NCBI RefSeq assembly: GCF_001610895.1
Contig: NZ_CP011273.1
Coordinates: 930,001-994,000 of the forward strand
From: Planctomyces sp. SH-PL62
GTDB lineage: Bacteria; Planctomycetota; Planctomycetia; Isosphaerales; Isosphaeraceae
Reading direction: 5' to 3'
Length of the DNA stretch: 64,000 nucleotides
Of this stretch, positions 1 to 8,780 are shown in pieces (position 1 is the stretch's first letter; each line of letters begins with the position of its first letter). The position numbers and the translations under genes were made by a program. Below the pieces are notes generated by a model that made no database searches, was not told the DNA's origin, and saw nothing but the letters and a program-made list of their open reading frames with translations.

Positions 1-9
1 AAGTCTGGA

Positions 10-294
10 TCAGACCTCGACGAGGTCGCCTTCGGGCTCCTCGGCGTCGACGACGGAGGATTCCAGGCCCTGGACCAATGCGCCGAGCTGGAGCGCCAGG
101 AGCCGGTCTTCGGGCGTCGCACCCCTGAGGAGGCTCAGGAACGCCTCGGCGCCGATCATGACGGCCTTGGGCTTGCTGTGGATGGTCAGGACGTAGCGAC
201 ATTCGGGGTTTTCCAGGCTATCCAGCACCTTCGGGAGATCTCGATGGAGTTCGCGGCTGCCAATGAAGCGGACACGAGACGGGGACGGAGGCAT
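10..294 (-). CDS. Phd/YefM-like type II antitoxin
   Basis: Small protein of 94 residues if started at the ATG at 294. It has the Phd/YefM-style beginning (SRELHRDLPKVLDSLEN) followed by a beta strand and a VMIGAEAFLSLL segment, as in antitoxins that bind their own promoter and neutralise a RelE/Doc/PIN-type toxin. The frame stays open up to 483, but a GAGG six bases before the ATG at 294 and the point where family similarity begins favour the short start. Any toxin partner would lie downstream, beyond the left edge, and cannot be seen. It lies about 210 bp downstream of the kinase gene on the same strand. The family call rests on the N-terminal pattern only; a stand-alone prevent-host-death-like protein is equally possible. 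Confidence 0.6.
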   Translation of the reverse strand: MPPSPSRVRFIGSRELHRDLPKVLDSLENPECRYVLTIHSKPKAVMIGAEAFLSLLRGATPEDRLLALQLGALVQGLESSVVDAEEPEGDLVEV

Positions 295-504
295 CAGCAT
301 CCTCGGGGCCATGCTCGGCCCAAAGCTAGCACCAAAATATCGCATTGAGGCGAACAGACGGGAATCGCCTCGGCTTGCGGACGAAAGGTCACACCAGACT
401 ATCGAACCGGAGCACGGTCCGTCAATCATGGGGTCGTATGTTGCTACGTCGGCGAGACCCGAATTGTTTGACGAGTCTCCCAATGAAGTTGAACCGGGGC
501 GGTC

Positions 505-2250
505 TCACTCCGGTTCGGCGGGGCTTTTCTCGCCATCGGACGCGTCGGTGGGCTGGGGCGGCGGCTCGGGGGAGGGCGTTGGGACGGGAGCGAAGAATTC
601 GGCGAGGTCGGTGTAGCGGCCGTATTTCTCGCGGAGCATCCCCTGGATCGCGGAGGCCTCGCGAGGCCGGCCGGCCTGGAGCGCCGCGACGGCGCGGAGG
701 TACTGCTGCTCCACGAACGCGCGACGCTCCCGGATCCGCGTGGCGAGGTCGTCGGCCCGATGGTGGGCCAGGAGGAGCCATTTGCGCTCGTCGGGGTCGT
801 CGGCCGCGATGGTCCCGATCATCTCCCGCCAGTAGCGCTGGGCGGTGAGTTCGTCCCCCTCGGCCTCGGCCTTCGAGGCCAGGCTGTGGAACGCGGCGAA
901 CTGGCGCTCGCCATTGGTCTGGGGCTGCGAGAAGGGGGTGGGGGTCGGGCTGGCGAGGAGCTTGGCGCGGCCCTCGGCCTCGTCGAGCGCGATCTTGTCC
1001 CGCCAGGCCTGGGTCTCCTCGCGGTAGGGGTGGTCGGGGAACCGCTTGTCGAGCGGGTCGATGTATTCGGCCCGTGCGGTCAGCCAGTCCGAGCGCCGGG
1101 TTGACTCCATGAGCGGGACGGCGTGCCGGTAGAGGTATTCGGCGCCAGGGGGCCAGAGCCAGTAGGCGACGAGAGCGGCGATCGCGACCAGGCCCAGGAC
1201 CAGTCCCCCGACCTCCATTCGGTCGCGGGTGAAGAAGCTCCGCTCGTCGCCGTCGAGATTCGCGGCCGAGGAGACCCCGGACGATCGACCTTTCTTCTTC
1301 TTCTTGCTCTTGGCGGCCCCCTTTGGGGGCGCGGCCTCGACGCCGATCCCGGCGCGGGTGGGATTGGCTGCGGACGATCCGGCCTCGGGCCAGACCATGG
1401 CCACCGTCTGCTTCTTCTCGGCCTTCTCGCGAAGCTCGCGGAGGATCACGGACACCGCGTCGGCGTCCCACGGCCGTTCGGTCGGGTTCTTCGCCATCAG
1501 GGCGACGACCACGTCGTCGAGGGCCTTGGGGATCTCCTGGACCTTGGCGCTGGGGCGGGGCGGCGGCTCGTTGATGTGGCAGTGCATCAGCACGACAGCC
1601 GACGACCCGCTGAACGGCGGCTTGCCGACGAGCATCTGGTACAGCAGCGCGCCCAGGGCGTAGAGGTCGGTCTTGTGGCTGACGGCCGGGGTGCCACGGA
1701 TCTGCTCGGGCGCCATGTAGGCGGCCGTCCCCAGGGTCCTGCCGGGCGCGGTCAGGGCCGTGCGGTCCAGGTCCTTGGCGATCCCAAAGTCGGTCAGCTT
1801 GATCCGGCCGTCAGGGGTGACCATCAGGTTCGAGGGCTTCAGGTCACGATGGACGACCCCCTGCTGGTGCGCGTACTGCAAGGCGTCGCAGATCTGGATC
1901 GCCAGGTCGACGACCTCGAGCCAGGGGATCTCGCCGCGCTCCTGGAGGACCTTGTCGAGGGTCGAGCCCTCGACGTACTCCATGGCGAAGTAATAGGTCC
2001 CGCGGAACTTGCCGGTGGCGAGCCAGCGGACGATGTTGGGGTGGCGGAACTGTTTGATGATCTCGGCTTCGCGGCTGAACCGCTGGAGCAGCTTGGCGTT
2101 GTCGGCGACCTCGCCCTGGACGATCTTCACGGCCGCCGGGCGGCCGGTGGTCTCCTGGGTCGCCTTGAAGACGATCCCCATGGCGCCGGAGCCGAGGACC
2201 TCCTCCAGACGGAACGAGCCGAGTTGTTCGCCGAGGAAGCCCTGACTCAT
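505..2250 (-). CDS. Membrane-anchored Hanks-type Ser/Thr protein kinase
   Basis: 581-residue protein. The N-terminal kinase domain (about residues 13-275) has a glycine loop GSGAMG (20-25), ATP-binding Lys in AVKIV (K42), catalytic loop HRDLKPSN with Asp136, metal-binding DFG (154-156) and the MAPEQ activation segment (about 179-183), so it should be catalytically active. A juxtamembrane stretch contains a lysine run (about 315-320). One transmembrane helix follows (about 347-367), then roughly 200 residues rich in Glu and Arg, predicted to lie outside the cytoplasm, with helical repeat-like character and a proline-rich end. This is the usual layout of bacterial PknB-type receptors, although no PASTA repeats are visible; planctomycete genomes carry many such kinases. 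The ligand and substrates are unknown. The neighbouring glycogen phosphorylase starts far upstream and need not be linked. Confidence 0.93.
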   Translation of the reverse strand: MSQGFLGEQLGSFRLEEVLGSGAMGIVFKATQETTGRPAAVKIVQGEVADNAKLLQRFSREAEIIKQFRHPNIVRWLATGKFRGTYYFAMEYVEGSTLDKVLQERGEIPWLEVVDLAIQICDALQYAHQQGVVHRDLKPSNLMVTPDGRIKLTDFGIAKDLDRTALTAPGRTLGTAAYMAPEQIRGTPAVSHKTDLYALGALLYQMLVGKPPFSGSSAVVLMHCHINEPPPRPSAKVQEIPKALDDVVVALMAKNPTERPWDADAVSVILRELREKAEKKQTVAMVWPEAGSSAANPTRAGIGVEAAPPKGAAKSKKKKKGRSSGVSSAANLDGDERSFFTRDRMEVGGLVLGLVAIAALVAYWLWPPGAEYLYRHAVPLMESTRRSDWLTARAEYIDPLDKRFPDHPYREETQAWRDKIALDEAEGRAKLLASPTPTPFSQPQTNGERQFAAFHSLASKAEAEGDELTAQRYWREMIGTIAADDPDERKWLLLAHHRADDLATRIRERRAFVEQQYLRAVAALQAGRPREASAIQGMLREKYGRYTDLAEFFAPVPTPSPEPPPQPTDASDGEKSPAEPE

Positions 2251-2383
2251 GGCGATGATGGACCTCGCCGACGCGCGGCGGCTGGGGCTTGTGGGGGAGG
2301 ACGGGACGGGGCGGGGGGCGGGGCGATCCCCGTCCCCGCCCCTCGCCGGCGTCCGACTTCGAGACGATCGGCGGCCCGGCCGA

Positions 2384-4516
2384 TCACTGGCGCGAGAGGC
2401 CGCCGGCCGCCGGGAGATAGCTGCGGCTCACGTAGTCCATGACCATGCGATCGGCGTTGAACTTCCAGGCCAGGGTGCGGAACGCGTCCTTCTGGCGGGC
2501 GATCCACTTGCGGGGGAGCCCCGCCGCGTCGCGGTCGTAGAAGATCGGCACCACCTGGTTCGTCAGCGTCTCGATCAGCGAGGCGTGGTCGCGCTCGTCC
2601 TGGACCTGGATCGACGCGTGGGTCGTCCCGGCGCCGATCGCGAAGCCGTTACTCCCATCATACGCCTCGGCCCACCACCCGTCGAGGATCGAGAAGTTGA
2701 GGGCTCCGTTGAGCACGGCCTTCTCGCCCGAGGTGCCGCTGGCCTCCTGGGGTCGCCTGGGGTTGTTCAGCCAGACGTCGACGCCCTGCACCAGGTGCCG
2801 GGCGACGTTCATGTCGTAGTCCTCGACGAAGACGATGTTCCCGGTGAATCGTTCGTCCCAGGTGATCTTCACGATGTGCTGGATCAGCTCCTTGCCCATC
2901 CGGTCCTCGGGGTGGGCCTTGCCCGCGAAGACGAACTGGATCGGCCGGCCGGCGTTCTTGATCAGGTCGACCATCCGGTCGACGTCCTGGAGGACCAGCC
3001 CGGCGCGCTTGTAAGTGGCGAACCGCCGGGCGAAGCCGATGGTCAGCGCGTTCGGGTCCAGGACGTTCGCAAACCGCTGGACCCGGGACTCGGGCTCGTT
3101 CCGCTTCCTCGCCTGGGAGATCAGCCGACTTCGCACGAAGTTGATCAGGCGGGCCTTGAGGACCTGCTGGGTCTCCCAGAGCTCGGCGTCGTCGACCGTC
3201 TCGATGGCGCTCCAGGTCTCGGGATGGCGCTGGCGCTTGGACCAGTCGACCCCGAGGTGCTTGTTGAAGAGCATCGCCATCTGGGGGGCGACCCAGGTCT
3301 GGACGTGGACGCCGTTGGTGATGTGGCCGATCGGGACCTGTTCCTCGGTGACGTTCGGGAACAGCGGGTGCCACATGCGTCGCGAGACGACGCCGTGCAG
3401 CGAGCTGACGCCGTTGGCGTAGCGCGAAAGCTTAAGGGCGAGCACGGTCATGCAGTAGAGTTCTTCGAGGTCGTGCGGGTAGACCCGGCCCAGGCCCATG
3501 AAGTCGTCGTACGACAGGTTCATGGCCTCTCGGATCTTGCCCAGGTGCTCCTCGACGAGTTGCGCTGGGAAGCGGTCGTGGCCGGCGGCGACCGGGGTGT
3601 GGGTCGTGAAGACCGTCATCTGGGCGACGTCGCGGACGACCTCGCCGAACGGCATCCCGGTCTCTTCCATCTGCTCGCGGATCTTCTCCAGCGTGGCGAA
3701 GGCGCTGTGGCCCTCGTTGAGATGGAGCACCGAAGGGCGGATCCCCAGGGCGCGGATGGCGCGGACGCCGCCGACGCCCAGGAGCAGCTCCTGGCGGATC
3801 CGAGTGCGGGCGTCGCCGCCGTAGAGCCGGGCGGTGAGCTGGCGGTCGTACTCGCCGTTCTCCGGGACGTTGGAGTCCAGCAGCAAGAGCAGGGTGCGGC
3901 CGACCTCGACCCGCCAGACCCGGGCGTGGAGCGTGCCGGTCGTGGTCTCGACGGCGACCCGGAGCGGCTGGCCGTCGGGGCCGTCCACGATCTCGATCGG
4001 GAGCAGGTCGGTGTCGGCGTTGAGGTAGCTTTCCTGCTGCCAGCCGTTCGAGTCCAGAGACTGCCGGAAATACCCCTGGTTATAGAGCAGGCCGACGCCG
4101 ATCAGGGGGATGCCCAGGTCGCTGGCGCTCTTCAGGTGGTCGCCGGCCAGGACGCCGAGGCCGCCGGAGTAGATCGGCAGGCTCTCGTGCAGGCCGAATT
4201 CGGCCGAGAAATAGGCCACCGGCCGAGCTCGGAGGATCGTGGCGTTGATGGCGCCCCAGGAGTCGGAGTCCTTCAGGTACTCGGAGAGCCGCCGGAAGGC
4301 GTAGTCGATCCGGGAGTCCAGGGCCATCTCGGCGGCCCGGCGTTCGAGCTGGTCGGTCGGCAGCCGCTTCAGGAACTCGACCGGGTTGTGGTCGACTTCG
4401 CGCCAGAGCGTCGGATCGAGCTCGCGGAACAGGTCGATCACGTTGGCCTGCCAACACCACCAGAGGTTGCGGGCCAGTTCCTTGAGCTTGTCGAGGAGTT
4501 TCGTTTGACCGACCAT
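2384..4516 (-). CDS. glgP: Alpha-glucan (glycogen) phosphorylase, GT35
   Basis: 710-residue enzyme that releases glucose 1-phosphate from alpha-1,4-glucan using pyridoxal phosphate. It begins with the LARNLWWCWQ segment typical of the TIGR02094-type bacterial and archaeal phosphorylases, which are shorter than the muscle/MalP type. Other motifs are EFGLHESLPIYSGGLGVLAG (about 122-141), HLNEGHSAF, TTHTPVAAGHDRF, NGVHVQTW and the C-terminal EKAVLNGALNFSILDGWW, whose Lys (about K599) is the expected PLP Schiff-base residue. The start at 4516 is chosen because homology begins there and an AGGGGA precedes it; the frame extends another 53 codons upstream without recognisable sequence. It stands alone, without other glycogen genes, between the kinase and heme oxygenase genes on the same strand. 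Confidence 0.95.
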   Translation of the reverse strand: MVGQTKLLDKLKELARNLWWCWQANVIDLFRELDPTLWREVDHNPVEFLKRLPTDQLERRAAEMALDSRIDYAFRRLSEYLKDSDSWGAINATILRARPVAYFSAEFGLHESLPIYSGGLGVLAGDHLKSASDLGIPLIGVGLLYNQGYFRQSLDSNGWQQESYLNADTDLLPIEIVDGPDGQPLRVAVETTTGTLHARVWRVEVGRTLLLLLDSNVPENGEYDRQLTARLYGGDARTRIRQELLLGVGGVRAIRALGIRPSVLHLNEGHSAFATLEKIREQMEETGMPFGEVVRDVAQMTVFTTHTPVAAGHDRFPAQLVEEHLGKIREAMNLSYDDFMGLGRVYPHDLEELYCMTVLALKLSRYANGVSSLHGVVSRRMWHPLFPNVTEEQVPIGHITNGVHVQTWVAPQMAMLFNKHLGVDWSKRQRHPETWSAIETVDDAELWETQQVLKARLINFVRSRLISQARKRNEPESRVQRFANVLDPNALTIGFARRFATYKRAGLVLQDVDRMVDLIKNAGRPIQFVFAGKAHPEDRMGKELIQHIVKITWDERFTGNIVFVEDYDMNVARHLVQGVDVWLNNPRRPQEASGTSGEKAVLNGALNFSILDGWWAEAYDGSNGFAIGAGTTHASIQVQDERDHASLIETLTNQVVPIFYDRDAAGLPRKWIARQKDAFRTLAWKFNADRMVMDYVSRSYLPAAGGLSRQ

Positions 4517-4720
4517 GCGTTCCCCTATGGCGAAGCGTTGGATGCGCGACGGCCGATCTCCATTGATCGACCGCCCGACGGCCTCGGGCGACCCGCGCAA
4601 TCGATCCATCTTCAGGCTGCCCGGCCCGCGAGACTCAACAGTATGGCGTCGATAGGCCCAATCCCTCAAGGCCATACGTCGACGACGACCCTATCAATTT
4701 AGAGCGCCGATCCGCCCTCG

Positions 4721-5308
4721 TCATCGGGCCCCGGGCGCATCCTCGGCGAACCAGGCGTCGATCGCCCCGAACGAGGCGACGGCCGATCGGGCGATCGCCT
4801 CGCGCGCGGGCTCGGAGGTTGCAAAGGCGTCGACCGCGGCGCTGAAGGCTTTCCACATCGGCCCCACGCGGTCGCCATAGCTGGCGAAATAGGAGCACCC
4901 TCGCCCCGGCGTCAGCCCGAGCGTCGCCTCGACGCGCTTGCGGATGTACTGGCCTCCCAGGGTCGAGCCCTCCAGGACGTACATCAACCCGATCGCCTCG
5001 GGCAGGTCGGACAGGGGAGGGAGCGTCGGGCAGACGGGGAGGACGTCGATCGCCGCCTCGTCCAGGCCGAGGATCTTCAGGTCGTCTTTCAGGAGCGGCG
5101 TCTTCCGGCGCTCGGCCGGGTCGATCCCGACGGCGGCCCAGCCGGAAAGCCTGTCGAACGCCTCCTCCGCCGGACGGTGGAAGCCGTGGAACCGACGGAG
5201 GACGCGCGTGTAACCCTCGATCGATCGGGAGAGCTTGAAAAAGTCCAGCCTCGCCTCGATCGCCTCGTGATGCGGGCGCGTCGCCTCCTTGAGCCGGGAC
5301 ATCATCAT
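4721..5308 (-). CDS. Biliverdin-producing heme oxygenase (BphO/HemO-like)
   Basis: 195 residues, the usual size for bacterial heme oxygenases, which open heme to biliverdin, iron and CO. The N-terminal LKEATRPHHEAIEARLD matches the family segment, with His14 as probable proximal heme ligand, and the distal-helix glycine segment appears as YVLEGSTLGGQYI. The ATG at 5308 is preceded by GGAGAGGAG and is the first of three consecutive Met codons; the frame upstream of it looks non-coding. Such proteins often supply biliverdin to a bacteriophytochrome, but no phytochrome or biliverdin reductase gene is in the window, so iron recovery from heme is an alternative role. It is transcribed divergently from the DJ-1-like gene across about 225 bp. 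Confidence 0.88.
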   Translation of the reverse strand: MMMSRLKEATRPHHEAIEARLDFFKLSRSIEGYTRVLRRFHGFHRPAEEAFDRLSGWAAVGIDPAERRKTPLLKDDLKILGLDEAAIDVLPVCPTLPPLSDLPEAIGLMYVLEGSTLGGQYIRKRVEATLGLTPGRGCSYFASYGDRVGPMWKAFSAAVDAFATSEPAREAIARSAVASFGAIDAWFAEDAPGAR

Positions 5309-5534
5309 CGCGTGTTTCTCCTCTCCGAACGGGGCGTCCTGGAGCCCGGAAGCTCCGGCATGAATCCTGCGTGCGATCGACCGCCGAGGAACATCCTCGC
5401 CGACTCGACGGGGACGGGACATTCTATCGAGCCCGACTTGACCTCGCCCGACGTCGAGGAGGATTGGACCATCGATCGGGAGGAGACGTCGGGAGACTCG
5501 AACGACATCCGGAACACGAAGGGGAGGACCGACC

Positions 5535-6233
5535 GTGGCCGCGACGAACAAGCTCCTGGCGATCGTGACGAGCGCCGACGAGTACAAGAAGCTCGGCTAT
5601 CGTACGGGCCTCTGGCTCGGCGAGTTGACCCACTTCACCGACGTCGCCGAGGAGGCGGGCTTCACCGTCGACGTCGCCAGTCCCCGAGGAGGCAAGGCGC
5701 CGCTTGATCCCGAGAGCCTGGCTCACGGCGTCCTGTCCGAGGGGGGGACGCAGGAACGCTACCAGGACCGAGATTACATGAACCGGCTCGATCGGACGAT
5801 GACGCTCGCGGAGGTCGACCCTGCGAAGTACGACGCGATCTTCCTCGCCGGCGGTCACGGTGCGATGTTCGACTTTCCCGACTCAACCGACCTCCAGCAG
5901 CTCGTCGCCGACTTCTGGGAGGCGGGCAAGGTGGTCTCGGCCGTCTGCCACGGCCCCGCCGGGCTTCTGAACGTCAAGGTCGCCGGCACCCCGCTGCTCG
6001 CCGGCAAGAAGGTGACGGGCTTCTCCTGGAACGAGGAGGCCAAGGTCCAGCGCCAGGATGCGGTCCCGTACAATCTGGAGGATGAACTCCAGAACCGAGG
6101 GGCCGAGTACTCCCAGGCCTGGTTCGCCTTCGGCAGCCATCTCGTCGAGGACGGCCGCCTGATCACCGGCCAGAACCCCGCCAGCGCCAGGGGCGTCGGC
6201 GAGGCGGTCGTCAAGAAGCCCCGCGAAGGCTGA
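5535..6233 (+). CDS. DJ-1/PfpI family (Hsp31-type) type 1 glutamine amidotransferase-like protein
   Basis: 232-residue class-I glutamine-amidotransferase-like protein. The nucleophile elbow reads VSAVCHGPAGLL with Cys138-His139, and Glu30 in TGLWLGE and the GGHGAMFDFP loop fit the Hsp31/glyoxalase III subgroup. Known family members act as chaperones or glutathione-independent glyoxalases; the precise role here cannot be read from sequence. Translation starts at GTG 5535, with GGGGAGG upstream at good spacing. It diverges from the heme oxygenase gene and converges on trpA, with only 47 bp between the two stop codons. Confidence 0.9.
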   Translation: MAATNKLLAIVTSADEYKKLGYRTGLWLGELTHFTDVAEEAGFTVDVASPRGGKAPLDPESLAHGVLSEGGTQERYQDRDYMNRLDRTMTLAEVDPAKYDAIFLAGGHGAMFDFPDSTDLQQLVADFWEAGKVVSAVCHGPAGLLNVKVAGTPLLAGKKVTGFSWNEEAKVQRQDAVPYNLEDELQNRGAEYSQAWFAFGSHLVEDGRLITGQNPASARGVGEAVVKKPREG

Positions 6234-6280
6234 ACATTGGCCACCGTTGAAATGACGGTCGACGGTCGGCGGCTGGACGA

Positions 6281-7111
6281 TCAACGACCTGTCGCGTCGC
6301 CCAGCGCGTCGGCCAGCGAGCCGATGAATTCGCCGATCTCCTTGACGACGTCGGCGCGGGGGCGGTTGGGGGCGTCGGCGAGGCGGCGGACGAGGGCGGA
6401 GCCGACGATGAGGCCGTCGGCCACCTCGGCCAGCTCATGGACCTGCTCGGGGGAGCCGATGCCGAAGCCGATGCAGATCGGCAGGTCGGTCTGGGTCCGC
6501 AGCCAGGCGACGTTCTCCTTCAGTTCCGGCGGGAGCGCCTTGCGCTCGCCGGTGATGCCGGCCACCGAGACGTAATAGATGAAGCCCGTGGTCAGGCGGG
6601 CGATCTCGACGGCCCGGGCGCGCGGGGTCGTCGGGGTGATGAGCTGGATCAGCTTGAGATCGCGGAGGGTCGCCTTCTCCTGGAGCTTGGCCGATTCCTC
6701 GACGGGGAGGTCGGGGATGATCAGGCCGTCGAGGCCCGCGGTCGCGGCGTCGTTCAGGTATCGGTCGACGCCCATCTTGTTGACGATCGAGTACGAGACC
6801 ATCGAGATCAGCGGGGTCTGGCGGATCGCCTCGTCTCCCTCGGCCCGGAGGGTGCGGAGGGTCTGGAAGATGTGCCCGACCCGGACTCCCTGCGTCAGCG
6901 CTCGGTGGTAGCTCGCGGCGATGACGGGGCCGTCGGCGACGGGGTCGGAATACGGGATCCCGACCTCGAACAGGTCCGCCCCTCGGCGCACCAGCTCCTG
7001 GATCAGGAGGGCCGTCGTCGCCAGGTCGGGGTCGCCGGCGGTGAGGAACGGCATGAGGGCGCGCCGGTTCTCGGCTTTGAGGCGGCTGAAGAGGGCGTCG
7101 ATGCGGTTCAT
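6281..7111 (-). CDS. trpA: Tryptophan synthase alpha subunit
   Basis: 276 residues, standard length. The alpha subunit cleaves indole-3-glycerol phosphate to indole and glyceraldehyde 3-phosphate, and passes the indole through a tunnel to TrpB. The catalytic Glu49 (in LFEVGIPYSDP) and Asp60 (in DPVADGP) fall at the same numbers as in the enterobacterial enzyme, and the phosphate-binding glycines GFGIGSPEQ are present near residue 210. It follows trpB on the same strand, but about 153 bp separate them, whereas trpB and trpA overlap or nearly touch in many bacteria. No other trp genes are in the window. Confidence 0.97.
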   Translation of the reverse strand: MNRIDALFSRLKAENRRALMPFLTAGDPDLATTALLIQELVRRGADLFEVGIPYSDPVADGPVIAASYHRALTQGVRVGHIFQTLRTLRAEGDEAIRQTPLISMVSYSIVNKMGVDRYLNDAATAGLDGLIIPDLPVEESAKLQEKATLRDLKLIQLITPTTPRARAVEIARLTTGFIYYVSVAGITGERKALPPELKENVAWLRTQTDLPICIGFGIGSPEQVHELAEVADGLIVGSALVRRLADAPNRPRADVVKEIGEFIGSLADALGDATGR

Positions 7112-7264
7112 GAGGGAAGCCGGCGGCTGCGCAAGGCGGCCCGTCTCGTTGAATGGATCGCTCGTCGAGGGGGGAAGACGGGCGGACCCCCCCGCGAAGC
7201 CGGCCGACGACCCGCGTCGGCGCGACGATGGCTTTCAGAAGTACCTTATCACGACGGTGACGCC

Positions 7265-8503
<1,239 letters not shown>

Positions 8504-8780
8504 CAGCGCGCGATCCTTAGTCTAGTCTGGGCGAATCGAGGACGATCGGGTCGCGACCTCGCGAGGTGGCACGGTGGACGACGTTCGGGGACGCCGTCCT
8601 TCATTGTCGAAACCGGCGGCCCCCACGGTCAAGGGACATCCCGGCCCCGCCCGGGGTTCGCCGCCGCTCCCGACGGAATCGGCGGGACGGTCGCGGCGGC
8701 CTCCGGTTATAGTGGACGACCGTGGGCCGGGAGCATCGGCCGGCGGACACCTTCGGCCTTGCGGATCGAGAGCGGACTCC

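Noticed and set aside
422-1471. Arg-rich frame in the kinase gene
   Set aside because: Out-of-frame shadow of the kinase on the same strand.
2249-4702. 817-codon plus-strand frame opposite glgP
   Set aside because: Shadow of a well-supported phosphorylase gene.
6234-6280. Short inverted repeat between the DJ-1 gene and trpA as a terminator
   Set aside because: Only a few pairs can be formed; not enough to call.
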